Assembly: GCA_000827265.1 (NCBI GenBank)
Contig: KN834788.1
Span: forward strand, 248,001-312,000
Direction: 5' to 3'
From: Collybiopsis luxurians FD-317 M1
Lineage: Eukaryota > Basidiomycota > Agaricomycetes > Agaricales > Omphalotaceae
DNA: 64,000 bases
A program made the translations under genes and the position numbers. Position 1 is the stretch's first letter. Each line of letters starts with the position of its first letter. The notes below the pieces were generated by a model. It did not search any database. It was not told the origin of the DNA and was given only the letters and a program-made list of their open reading frames with translations. Below, piece by piece: positions 11,966 to 22,604 of the stretch.

Positions 11966-12410
11966 TTCTTTTTCATTTCACCTCGCTACCACCTTGACTC
12001 GGTTTCGCTACTAACCATCACCAAACCTCATCCCATTACCACTTGCTCACCAAGCTGCCTTCAATCCTGTTAGCTCAAATTCCCACCACCAGTCCCCTGG
12101 ACCAGTCGAAATGTGCATCTTATTGGATTGGAGTTCATTATGACGGAGACATGGAGACCCCAGTAAGTGTTGTACATTTTTGCACATGGAACTGTCTAAA
12201 TAGAGTACTCGATCGCGGACTTGAGAGTGTAGATTAATATATCCCAATCAGTAGTACCCAGTTCATCCCAGTGAGTCGTTAGCGTGTTTGAATCGCTATT
12301 TGATTTGAAAGCAGGAACACCATGGTGTATTGGTAAATATCGATGGGTTGAATGGGATTTACTGTAATGAGGTGAGTGGTTCATGTGCCCCGTCAATTTT
12401 TGGCCGGGCC
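11966..12410. other. spacer
   Basis: Begins with a T/C-rich tract (11957-12000). I see no gene here. Confidence 0.35.
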
Positions 12411-12900
12411 TGAACTGTGTTTAAACGGTTCAAACCATTTCCGAGGGCCTTCTTTTTGGCCAGATACTTGATCGGATTTTTGGCTCTCTAATCAGATTCA
12501 GAACAGTTTGAACAGTTTATACACTGTCATTTGTGGTTGCGCCTGAACTGTGTTTAAATGGTTCAAACCATTTTTGAGGGCAAGGGCCGACAGATTTTGG
12601 GTTCCGTAAGTGTCCAGAATGGTTCGAACCGTTAGAGCTAATCGAAACAGCGTGTTTATAGTAATTATTCTGTGTCTGATATTCGTTTTGAACTGTTTGA
12701 ACCATTTGAATGGCTGGTCAAGTCCTGCTGCATTTGACTGAACATTTACCTCGTAAACAAGTTCAAACAGTTTGAACAGCTGTTTTTAAGTGAACATTGT
12801 ATGTAGTTTTGTATCGGGTTATTGTAAATAATCTAATCTTTTGTAATATTGTCGATATTGAAGGTCCAAGGGATGGTTTGAACTGTTGAACCATTTGTGG
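12411..12900. repeat. cluster of GTTTGAAC-type palindromic repeats
   Basis: At least seven short repeats built from GTTTGAAC and its complement GTTCAAAC lie within about 490 bp: near 12415, 12498, 12546, 12618, 12686, 12762 and 12873. Two longer copies share CTGAACTGTGTTTAAA followed by GGTTCAAACCATTT (12410-12440 and 12541-12573). Several units are back to back, for example TTCAAACAGTTTGAAC at 12762. No gene overlaps them. They could be subterminal repeats of a DNA transposon, a degenerate minisatellite or an array of binding sites for a dimeric protein. Confidence 0.6.
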
Positions 12901-13140
12901 CCTTTTTGAGGTTTTGTTCTAACAAAGCTAATGGGGTTTTTGTGCTGCCTCTTTCGAAGAAAAATTATCATCATCTTGTCTTGTCCTCGGATATGTATTT
13001 ACTACTTATTTCAAACGTTGAACCTGAACTTGAGGGCAATCCATGGAACGAAGACTTGGCACTTGTGTTCGATAACCTGATGCCAGGACTGCCTTCTTCC
13101 TCACTCTTTTTTTCAAACTGAATGAGATGTCGGACTCAGC

Positions 13141-14253
13141 TAGTGTCGGGTCGGGTCGGCAACCCTTAGGGGTTAGGGGTCTGGGTCAGGATTATGTGGA
13201 CCCCCGGCCCAGGGTCTTGACCCTGGATCAAACACTCAGACACACACAAAAAAAATTGGCTTTAAATTAGCATTTTCAAAAGCTCAATGGGCATGAGTTT
13301 TATTTTGATGAGCTGGAGGTTCTAAGTAAGTAATCTAAATTATCATCATATACCCAATTGATATACATTGCCTACTCTGCAAGGTAAAGTATGAACGATT
13401 TTAGTGTAGACCTGAGAAATTTTGTGAGTGTGAGTAGATAAGAATGCTGAAGAGAATCTTACAGAGGAAATTTCCTTTTTAGGACTGACCCAGGGTCTGA
13501 CCCTTACCCAACTCATCCCTAGCCCAACCCTACACCTGCGGTCGTGTTAGGACCCGAACTACAAGACATTGGAAGGCTGAATTGTGAGGGAAGTGGTAAT
13601 TACGCCGAAGCCCGCGTTAGGTGCTTGAAATGAAGCTCAGAGAGGAGATTCGTGTACAAAGAAAGCCGCGAGTGAGTCGACGACCGCGTTCGGAAGTGAA
13701 ATACGTGCGAGAAGCGACCATCGGTGGTGAATAACCCCCGAAATATGCTAAAATTAGACTAGGACGTAGTATGAGCGGCAATGAAGTCGTTAAGACGATT
13801 TCGGAGCTGCCAGTTGTGCAGCAAGTATCGAATCGGAGCTCTATTGAGGTCCGAACGACGCTATGACCTGAACGGAATGATATTAAAGATGTACGAAAAT
13901 AGATACAGGCCAGTAAGAGCAGGAAACAGAAAATAGACAAAGCAGAGAGTAGTTCACGATAATTCGAACATGAAGCTCGACAGTTATATATACGCATAAG
14001 TGAGTGCCGTAACTTGCATTGAGGACGGCATGATGACAATTGATCGCGAAATGTCAGATTGCGAGGAAAGAGTCGTTAATGTGCTGGGGCGTTTTATTGG
14101 TGGTTTGGGAGGTTTAAAGGCGAGGGCATGGGCATTCACTGGTTAGGAGTAAAACGAGGAGGAGTGTGAGGATTACAGAGAACAGATGTGGGGCCTAACA
14201 GGTTGGGTCAGGATATTCTTGACCCTGACCTGGCCCGACCTGACCCAACACTA
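13141..14253. mobile_element. hAT-like non-autonomous DNA transposon, 1.1 kb, with 8-bp TSD
   Basis: The left end reads TAGTGTCGGGTCGGGTCGGC and the complement of the right end reads TAGTGTTGGGTCAGGTCGGG, matching at 17 of 20 positions. The element is flanked by GACTCAGC (13133-13140) and GACTCAGT (14254-14261), an 8-bp target duplication with one mismatch. TAGNG ends and 8-bp duplications are typical of hAT elements. GGGTCAGG-type subterminal repeats occur near both ends. A second set of such repeats at 13484-13533 and inverted GTTAGG(A/C)CCC motifs near 13549 and 14192 suggest a nested insertion of about 650 bp. The open frame at 13617-14039 (-) is inside and shows no transposase motif. Confidence 0.6.
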
Positions 14254-14579
14254 GACTCAGTGGCAAATCTTTCTTTGCTTGATGAAAATGTTTATGTGCT
14301 TCTTCTCGGGTGTCATTTAGCATTTGTCTTGGCGGAATCGATATACTTGGCAGATGATAATATCTCATCAACATCAATATTTAACTGACAGCCCTGTGTC
14401 TATCTATCTCGCCCCAAACTGGCAGTATTTTCTGATTCTGATATCTTTCACGAAGTAATAGTTCCTGGATATCCTCAAGTTTTTCTTCCATTAGCATCTA
14501 CAGTATTGCATTTACGGCATTGCGTTTTGATTGCTGTCATAGGAGAGGAACACGAGAGAGGAAGGAAAGGAAACCACTA

Positions 14580-14840
14580 GTAAGGCAATGGTTTTGTGAT
14601 TGAATGCTTTTGGATAAGGCTGTAACCCTCATTCAAAATGAGCTTTATTAAGGAACGCAAGCGCCCTTGTGTATCAGAGATGCATTCTGAGCGACCGCTT
14701 TGGTGAAATAGATCAACATTGCCACGGTGTGACGAGGAAGGACGAACTTTGGAAGCCATGTCAAGCCACCCCAGTGTAAATCTGTCAATGTCGATGAGAT
14801 CAATATCCCTGTGCAGAACAATCAGTGATTTGCGCCGCAT
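14580..14840 (-). CDS. possible small hypothetical protein, 86 residues
   Basis: An ATG-started open frame encodes MRRKSLIVLHRDIDLIDID at its start and a charged remainder without membrane segments or signal peptide. It has no recognisable domain and no obvious splice partner. It lies between the hAT-like element and the first 7TM gene and may be a gene fragment or chance open frame. Confidence 0.2.
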
Positions 14841-14918
14841 GCCTTCAAAATAAGTGAAAAATTATAACCTCCGATAGTGCAAGCGAGCAATCTACAGTTA
14901 GAGGACCTCAGGTTATTG

Positions 14919-14926
14919 TATAAGTA
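14919..14926 (+). promoter_or_regulatory. TATA-like box of 7TM gene A
   Basis: TATAAGTA lies about 40 nt before the start codon. All four 7TM paralogues in the window have a TATAA element at a similar distance. Confidence 0.5.
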
Positions 14927-14962
14927 AGGTCCTAAAAGAATGTTGGATCACCCGCTTCACTC

Positions 14963-16285
14963 ATGACTCCGGACGAGCAACAGATAATTGTTTCCTTGGC
15001 CGCTGGCTGCTATCTCGACACAGTTCTGCTCATTATGAAAGCAACTGCGTACGGTACGTACCATTTCCCACCGCATTGTATTTGTTTACACTGGTTTATC
15101 TCTTCAGGCATATTTGGTTTAGGAATCTTCATTGCTACCCGTCCTCTGATGTACGGAGATGGCTTTTCAATCATCATCTGAGCCCATGTATATTGTTGAT
15201 TTTGTTCTTTCTCAGAACCAAATCTTGGACCCGCTCACGAGTTATTCTCTTTCTTTGCCTGATCACAATACTTTTTGCCTCCACCTGGGATGTCTTTTAC
15301 ATTGAGACATTTGAACAAATCGCTACCCGGTTCACTTTCATTGAAACCCAGCCCAGTGGACAGGGGGGAATCGAAGCTCAACTCCAGATAGCAGAGGGAA
15401 GGCTTTCGCCTCTGCAGTTTATGCCACCTTGGATCGGCACTATTGCTGTAAGTTTGCCGTGTCCGCCCACCCACCGTGCAGTGTCTTGATCTTATCCAGG
15501 TTCTTCTGAGCGATTCGATTGTAGTTTGGAGGGCTTGGACTTTCTTCGAGCATGCAAAGCTTCCGAGGTATTTGCTAGCTTTCTTAATGATAGCAAATAT
15601 TGGTGCGTATATCGCAGTGTGACTCATGTTCGTAAACCCGCTACACAACACAATATAGGAGTCAATATTGCAGATTGCATCTGGGCAGACATCGAAGTAC
15701 AGACAGAATTGACCGGCTCCACAATCCTGGACTGGTTCTCCGGCGTGCTTTCAGTAGTTGTGAACATGGTTGCGACAGGCTTGATTGCGTGGAAAGCATG
15801 GCAAGTGGCCTAATTTTCAAACGAAGCTAATGAGCTCTCATATGTATTAACTCTCAGGAATCACCACCAACTCATGGTAGAAGCTGAAATCCGCAGACGA
15901 AGTAGGGCTGAGGATCTCTTACTTTTGCTGATCGAGTCTGGCGCCATATATTGTGCTCTTCAAGTGGCCTACATTGTCGTCACTTTAATCAATACCTACG
16001 CACCAGAGCGTCTCGCATCGACACCGCTCGTTGCACCTGTCATTGAAACTTTATCTGTTATCGTTGCTGTGAGTACGGGTCAGATTTCTTTGCATACTAG
16101 CTCAGCATCATACTTTATCATCAACGCAGGAATGGTATCCAGTGGCAGTAATCATTTTGGTCAACAAAGATAGCTCCCCCGTACTTGAAACTTTCCAAGT
16201 TAACCGAACCAATATGGACAACCGGGAAAGTCATGATCTCACTCCAGTCGATCACTCTGATTCTGGATTGACCCCTTCGGGTTGA
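14963..16285 (+). CDS. seven-transmembrane hypothetical protein, paralogue A (325 residues)
   Basis: Seven exons: 14963-15053, 15108-15150, 15216-15447, 15500-15602, 15659-15800, 15858-16068 and 16130-16285. All phases agree. The fifth intron starts GC (gcaagt) instead of GT; the paralogues have GT there. The protein starts MTPDEQQ and carries seven hydrophobic segments, with conserved motifs LLSDSIVVWRAW (TM3), ILDWFSGVLSVVVNM (TM5), LLLLLIESGAIYCALQV (TM6) and EWYPVAVIILVNKDSSPVLE at the end of TM7. The tail is short and cytosolic-looking. This is a large lineage-expanded family of Agaricomycete membrane proteins of unknown function. The 7TM layout resembles receptors, but I see no proof of signalling. 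Three further copies lie at 33.1, 49.3 and 52.5 kb. Confidence 0.85.
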
Positions 16286-17171
16286 ACATTCTGTCTAATC
16301 TAAAGGTGGAATAGGAGTACCGCCCCTTATGCGGGCGGCTTTGATGCTTGTGTCTTCTGTTACAACTTGCTCTCTTATTATATTCGAATTTTTCCTCGAA
16401 AATGCAAATAAGTATTAAACATTGGCATCGGGTTCAAGTACAAGTAGCCATCTCTTATTAGTTCGTTTCAGAACAAAAGGCGTAATCTCAGTTTTCGGAA
16501 ATGCCACTACTGTCTTCACCTCGATTTAGCCAAGTCTCAATAACTTTGTAAATATCTAAACTCCACCTTGTAACTTCCATTGAATAACTTTGGCTGCACC
16601 TACATAAGACGAGAATAAATGATCACTATCACCTCCATATGTACATACTCTGGAATCTGGAAGATAATGTATATACGCCCTTGAGAGTGGAGTAATAGAT
16701 ATTTCAAAGAGAACAGGAAGGACGAGTACAGTACTGATCATGGGGGTTAATATGAATTCAGGGAAGGAGACATTCGGTTACAGTCTTGAGCGTTGAGGGG
16801 GGAGAGAGAAGGGATTCAGCGATAAAGGGACACAAAATATGAGAACAGGGTAAAGTGAGTAAATTAAAACAAGGCTTCGAATACTTTCACAACACCGTTC
16901 AGAAGAAAATAAAAAAGAACAAACTGAATAATCAAATGAGAACACAGAAAGTTACGTATGCATACTACTACTACTACAACGGTAGTGCATGGACAGAACA
17001 GAAAAAATCATTGCTAGCGAAAATCATACGTAAATTTTGATTGCATAAGTGCGCGAAAAGGGCGACGTGCAGAATATAGGCACCGGAACCACAGACGGTG
17101 CGATATCAACGAAACACTGAAAAGCCAGATTAGTCGGTGGCGCATTCCCTGACGAAGGTAAAGACATACCG
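16286..17171. other. intergenic, AT-rich
   Basis: Lies between convergent 3' ends of 7TM gene A and the PWWP gene. It contains a short TAC triplet run near 16965-16977. I see no gene. Confidence 0.4.
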
Positions 17172-20100
17172 TCACTCGTTGTCAATCTCAGACATAGTAA
17201 TGTCTCCTGCTAGCATCGAGGCATCTCCGCCTTGTTGATCCATCGATGGAGATTTGTATAGTCCGTCTGACGAAAATTGAAGTGGAATGAAAGGGGACGA
17301 AATGGGAAAGGGGGTAGAGTGAGGTAAGCAAAAACAAGGGTCAGAGTCGGGAAAGGGAAAAGATGCAAAAGGGTCAGAACAACGAAGAAAGGGAGGAAGG
17401 GGAAGGAAGAGGGGAGAGGGAACAGGGGGAACAGTTCAGAGACAGGAGCGGGGTGAACAAAGAGAGAAGTGAACACGGAGGGTAGAATGTTGGAGAGTCA
17501 AGGGTAAGGAAAGAACGGAGCGGGATAGAAAGGAAAGAGGGGGAAGGAGGTCAAAGGATGCAAATTGACGAGTGGCGGGAGGAAGAGGAGAGGGTAAAAC
17601 AGGCCAGTCAGCACCATGTTCGCAAACGAGACAAAGAAAATATAAGGAGAACAGAAGAAGATTTGTGAAAAGTTAGAAGTGCGCAGTAAAGGTAAGACGG
17701 AAAGCGAAGATCTTAAAAGTGCCGAAGAGTATCGTTTCGGATCACCATTCAAATGTTCATGTCCCGGCGAACTTCCAAAAATAAAACACAGAACGAGGAT
17801 AACCCCCATCCAATTACGTGATGTTCATCACAACCCCTGAGCCTAAGCCTCACTGCTGATACACGCACGTCACCGGTTTAGAGTCAAAGCGTCAAAAACG
17901 AAGCCACTGGAAACAAGCGGAAAACCTCGCGCCAAACCCAAATCAAGGAGGAATCTTCGAAGACCTGCGGGGCCGTCATCCCCCGATGACTAACCACATA
18001 TCCTGTAGTGTAGCCGGCGGAACGTTTACTTCCCCCTCGGCTACGCTGGGTCGCGTATGGAAGAAACTGCTCGAACAAATTCTCAAGGGAACTGCCGCCG
18101 TCGTCCGTGGGCTGTTCAGGCAAGCCCTTCACTCACACGTGCACTCGCACACCTCCCTCCTCGAAACCTGCATCTGCACCTCCAACTGCAACCGCCCCCG
18201 AAGCACACAGGAATAGCCAGCTCCGATTAACAATGCCAGTATGTCGAACAACCGACGTGCATACCAAACCCACTCCTTGCCCCAGCCCGTCCGCCATACA
18301 ACTCCCCTCCGCTCTTCCTCAAACGCCGATACGAAGGCAAGTTGCCGTTCCTCCGAACAAACCACGAATCACGAACCACAACCTTAAGGATGAAACCCGA
18401 AACGAAAGAAAAAGAGCGCTCAAGAAGACAATCAAAACAGCCGTAAAGCGCCCATAAGACGGCAAACAAGCACCGGGATCCCCATCCGAATCCCATCCGT
18501 TCACTAAAAGAATAATCCCCAGTTCCACTACGCGCGGAGGACGGAAAAGAAGGTAAAACATAACGGAAAAGAGTCCCGCTGCCGTAGGGCCACCGCCCAC
18601 CAAAACGGCAAGGATAAAGCCGGAAAATGAATCTCGGAACCACGGCCGGGAAAGAGTAAAGAGTAAAAAAAAAGCGCTTATCATCCAAAAACGTCAAGCC
18701 AGATACCACAATCAATCAACCAGTCCAATCCTCATATGACGAACCAGGCCTAGATACAACCACTGACTGGCAGCACCTGCGAATAGCTTTCACCGAACCT
18801 CTCAAAACCGCATCCAAGAACGAAGAAACAAGCCAGAAACGCCAGAAAAAAAAAAAAAAAACAAATAGGAATTCGTTCAATTCAAATTGGCATCCGAAAA
18901 GTAGAGCATGCAGAGAAATCATTCACGTCAAACGTCAAAGTACATGTGGGGAGTACTAGCGCCGGTCAACAGGACGAGGTACGAAAGACGAGCCATCATC
19001 GCAAAGACGGAATCGGAAAGAAAAGATTTTTGGATACAAGCCAAGGCCAGGGTAGTAGATGATACAGTGCCAAAAAAAAAACAGAGACGAGAAGTGGTAC
19101 GCAAAAAAGCTGAGAATAATTTGGAGAGGAAAATGGGAGAGAAGTAAGACAGAACAGAAAAAGGACAGAAAAACGGGAAAATAGGCATTGGGAACGAAAA
19201 TATAAAAGAAAGCAGGACCAATTGGAACAGAAAGATCCGCAGCGACAGAAAGGAAATGAAAAACCCTTTGAGTTTTCACTCACTTCCATTGACGTGTCCA
19301 TGCTCATCACCGTGATGCCCATTGATCTCTATCGGTCCACTGGCGATGCTGGTATTGATCGCGTCCGCTATCCCATTCACAGTCTCGTTCGCGCTGCCAG
19401 AACCCGCCCCGTTGGGACTCGTTTTGGACGTCAATCCGTTCGCACCCGTCGGGCTAGAACCAGGAGCGGCGTTCTTCCCTCCGCCTCCGCCGGAAGAATT
19501 TCCGTCTCCTCGACTGGCGTTGATAATTTGCTGCCATTGTTCGACAAGGACTCGGGCACGGTCGCGGAACTTGTAATCCGAATCCAAGGGTACTTTTTCA
19601 TCCGGAAGGGCAGTTATGTGTCGCATAACCTTGCCGATTTTCGAAAACTGAATGAAGAATGGTCATTATAAGCAAATTCCGAGTGTACAGCGTTCGCTAC
19701 GCACCGATAGATAAGCAATGTTTATTTTGTCGTATCGTTCGATCTGGGTGAAGAGCGCATCCATGTCAGGCATCTCCTCGGGCTTTGGTGTGACGGATTT
19801 GCTGCTTAAGAATATTTTTTGCAGGCGATGTCGCCACTCGCGGACTTTGGTCGCTTCGGGATCCTTCGCTAATTCGTCTAGAAGAAGTCTCTTTCAGAAA
19901 ACGAAGAAAAAAGAAAAAAATCAAGTCGTACCGTCGTCTGCAGGCTCATCCTTGGCACTAGCAGCTGTCTTGGCCTTTTTCGTAGCAGGCGCTGCTTCCT
20001 CCTTCGCAGGTTCACCAGCTTCATCGTCTTCCGACTCTACCGCCGCCTTTGACTTGCGAGGTTTCGAACCCTTGCCTTTGCTCGTCGAAGCCGAAGCTTT

Positions 20101-20727
20101 ATTAGGCTTGGTTCCGGGCTCGGATTCACGTTTTCGTTTCTTGGTCGTCGATGCAGCGGGAGCCTTTTTCTTCTTTCCACCCGGTCGAATTTCACCCTCA
20201 TCCTCCAACTGGTCTTCCTCGTCCGCTTCTGCCTCAGCATCAATAGCGGCAGCGTCTTCAAGATCTCGAATCCACTGCCCAGGATCACGAGCTATTTTAT
20301 ATCCTTCCAAAAGCTCACCATTGCGTTTTCCAGGGTCCGAGATGTAGGTTTCGACTTCGTGGGGTTTGAGCCTGGAAATGTCTTTGGCAGGGATCCAGGA
20401 GCTACGACAAAGACATTGAGCAACTTTTCTCTTTCACACATGAACTTTTTGGGTATACATACTAGTCGCCTGCAGGGAAGAATTGGATACAATAAGATAA
20501 AGTTTTTCTGTTCACTGGGCGTTCTTTGGTGACATGCTCTGGAAGATTTTCTGGATCCACGATCTGCTCAAAGAAAATTAGCTGCAAAAACGCGATAAAG
20601 CAAGTTTTACAAAGAAACTGACCCGACCAGGCCACGGTGGATAACCTCGTATTTTGCCCAGCACCGTGTCTCCAATCTCATACGACTGAACCTCTGCCTT
20701 TGAGCTTTTCGGTCCCTTTTTGCTCAT
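17172..20727 (-). CDS. PWWP-domain chromatin protein with TFIIS N-like/LEDGF-like helical domain
   Basis: Exons: 20727-20623, 20581-20463, 20401-19932, 19877-19705 and 19647-19284 or -19276. The PWWP domain opens with YEIGDTVLGKIRGYPPWPGR (residues 16-35) and ends around residue 80. A long acidic then Lys/Ala-rich linker with KKKRK-type patches follows. Next comes a helical domain (about residues 230-330) with VREWRHRLQKIF, FSKIGKVMRHI and KFRDRARVLVEQWQQII, as in LEDGF/TFIIS N-terminal-like domains. The tail is Gly/Ser/Asn-rich. PWWP domains bind methylated nucleosomes, so a nuclear role is expected. The 412-residue form stops at 19276, inside a perfect GTGAGT donor. Splicing from 19284 to an acceptor at 17267 in matching phase adds a 95-nt exon encoding an acidic tail (GDITMSEIDNE, stop 17172), giving 441 residues. 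I include that exon as the preferred but unproven model. Confidence 0.75.
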
Positions 20728-21046
20728 TACGAACGACGTTGGGTATGTGGTGGGGGTTACAGAGAAGGTAGTCCAACGCTCTCGGTTATCGTGGATGTCG
20801 CAGTCCAAAGGTTGTTTGGCCGTGTTCAATTTCTTGGATGGAATGTCACGTGGAATCAAATACGACCGACGCCATTATTGCTGACAAATCAGTCACGTGC
20901 CGTTCCCATATCTGCTATCTGGCGCTGCCAGTGCTACTCTTCAACTGGATCTATGCGTGTTCCTTGTCTCAGAGAAAACTCAGAAGAAGGAGGAATAACA
21001 GAGAAAAGTATATTGGGTGAACAAGATTATTTGCCTAAAGCGGCAA
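20728..21046. other. 5' flank of the PWWP gene
   Basis: No gene is visible. It should contain the PWWP promoter. The open frames here show no conserved feature. Confidence 0.4.
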
Positions 21047-21054
21047 CCGTGATG

Positions 21055-21198
21055 ATAGTGCGCCCAAGGTTCCGCTTAGAAAACCCGCGCGTTTTGCTAT
21101 TAATAGTCGAGCCGCAGCGCCATTTGGCCTATTCGGGGACAAGCCATAGCCGATAAAAGCCGAGTCATAGCCAGCCAAGCCGAGCTCTGGGCGCACTA
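21055..21198. mobile_element. 144-bp MITE with perfect 8-bp TSD (hAT-type)
   Basis: TAGTGCGCCCA at 21056-21066 is mirrored by TGGGCGCACTA at 21188-21198. The direct repeat CCGTGATG occurs immediately outside at 21047-21054 and again at 21199-21206. TAGNG ends and an 8-bp duplication fit the hAT superfamily. There is no coding capacity. The interior contains several AGCCGA/AGCCGAG-type repeats. Confidence 0.75.
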
Positions 21199-21206
21199 CC
21201 GTGATG

Positions 21207-21982
21207 CAAGCCGCGAGTGAACCCAAAACAAGTGGGGCTCGTCGCAAAGCTGTGAACACTGGCCGCTACGGTGGACTACATAAGTACACGAGTATGTTCA
21301 AAGACAGAAGAAGTTAGAAGTGGAAAAAAAGAAAAGAAACAGTAGAGAAACTCTGCATGCATGCTGAGCGAAGGGAAAGAGACAAGCCGAAAGATGCGTC
21401 GAGCAGAACAAAGGGACCACAACACGTGGTCTTGAATGGCTCGTCACTGCATACACCCCGGCCAAAGGTCTTTGACCGGCTCGACTCGAACTAACGTGTG
21501 TCACTCAGAGGAACAAGCAGGATAAAGCACACAGCGTGGTTACCTCGCAAGAGACACTAATCTTCAGCCGATATGCTTATTCTTGTTCAGCCCCAATCTG
21601 AAATCTGAACATTAACCTCGATCTTCAACCCCCTCCTCATATAATGCAGATGAGCTCTTATACTTCTCACAAAGGAGTCCTAATACCCAGCTACCCCGAG
21701 TCATCAATCGTCCTCATTCACTCAACACATTTCTATTCCAAAGGAAAGCCTTGCAGAATGAAGGCATCCAGCGTTACCGGTGGGATAGAAAAATATCTCA
21801 TGCCTTTGCACTTGAGGCGAGGAAGAAGAGCTCATTCGGATACTTGGGCCCCACTCCGCTCCGCAACCCAGCTTCTTTTTCCTCCCTGTCGAGCAAAAAT
21901 GGTCCAAGAGTCAAGAGTCATGCATATTTGTGCACATAATTGTCGGAACTTTTAAAAAATTCTCGTTAGCGGCCATCAGGCA
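21207..21982. other. intergenic
   Basis: I see no gene; short open frames on both strands lack conserved features. Confidence 0.35.
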
Positions 21983-22106
21983 TTGTAATGACGAGGCGCC
22001 TTATGGCATTATAGCCCTTACAACCGACCGTAACCGGACTGCCTCCTTATTGACAATTATAACTGCATTACGACCAGGCGTTATGCCGAGGGCCGGTGCA
22101 TTACAA
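21983..22106. mobile_element. candidate 124-bp MITE
   Basis: TTGTAATG at 21983-21990 is inverted at 22099-22106 (CATTACAA), and the adjoining bases are GC-rich and loosely mirrored (ACGAGGC against CACCGGC). The block is much more GC-rich than its flanks. I see no clear target duplication, so this is tentative. Confidence 0.3.
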
Positions 22107-22344
22107 ATTTTATTCATACGAGATCCTCCCGATGTTCCCGAGCAAGTAGCGACGGCGACGAGCTTATTCTTTCAAAACTGGCATCTCTGCTGAGCCTTAA
22201 GAAACTGTTCCAACATTTATGAATACGTATATTGAGCATTGGCTGTTTTTTTCCCCTTCATAATGACCATAATGCAATCCTTGTTATAATGCATATTTGA
22301 TTTCTCCAACATATAGAACACTGTAGTTCTGGTCATTCTAGAAT

Positions 22345-22548
22345 TCAATTTAATTGCATATGTGCTTCTGCGAATTCAAAGGCTAGACCATCACATTCCC
22401 AAAGCATCTCCCCGTTTGGATCCCAATTTCGATCGGCAGCTGTTTGGTACCTTTGTTTTGATTGCTGGACAACTTCTCCAGTCTCATCGATTGAAATTTC
22501 AATCCTTGTATACAAGTTGAATGCTACCACATGTTCCTTGAATTACGA
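22345..22548 (-). pseudogene. possible isolated terminal exon or gene relic
   Basis: An open frame ending at 22345 encodes a polar, coding-like sequence with DETGEVVQQSKQRYQTAADR and NWDPNGEMLWECDGLAFEF. It has no ATG; an in-frame TAA at about 22546-22548 precedes it, next to an acceptor-like AAG. No upstream exon was found. It lies beside the UbiA relic, so the neighbourhood is one of gene decay. The family is not recognised. Confidence 0.3.
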
Positions 22549-22604
22549 AGCGGTACTAGGTTCGACGCATACACAAAATATAAAAATGCGAATCTCTTTT
22601 CTTC

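Noticed and set aside
13617..14039. Possible transposase inside the hAT-like element
   Set aside because: No hAT dimerisation or catalytic motif; the frame is Ser/Leu/Arg-rich and likely fortuitous.
17884..18132. Minus-strand frame as an additional PWWP exon
   Set aside because: Coding-like in places (LENLFEQFLPYATQRS) but I could not find acceptor and donor sites with phases that fit the upstream and downstream exons.
18227..18715. 162-residue open frame on the minus strand
   Set aside because: The protein is Phe/Ser/Leu/Gly-rich as expected from translating a pyrimidine-rich strand; no domain, and it lies in the possible PWWP intron.
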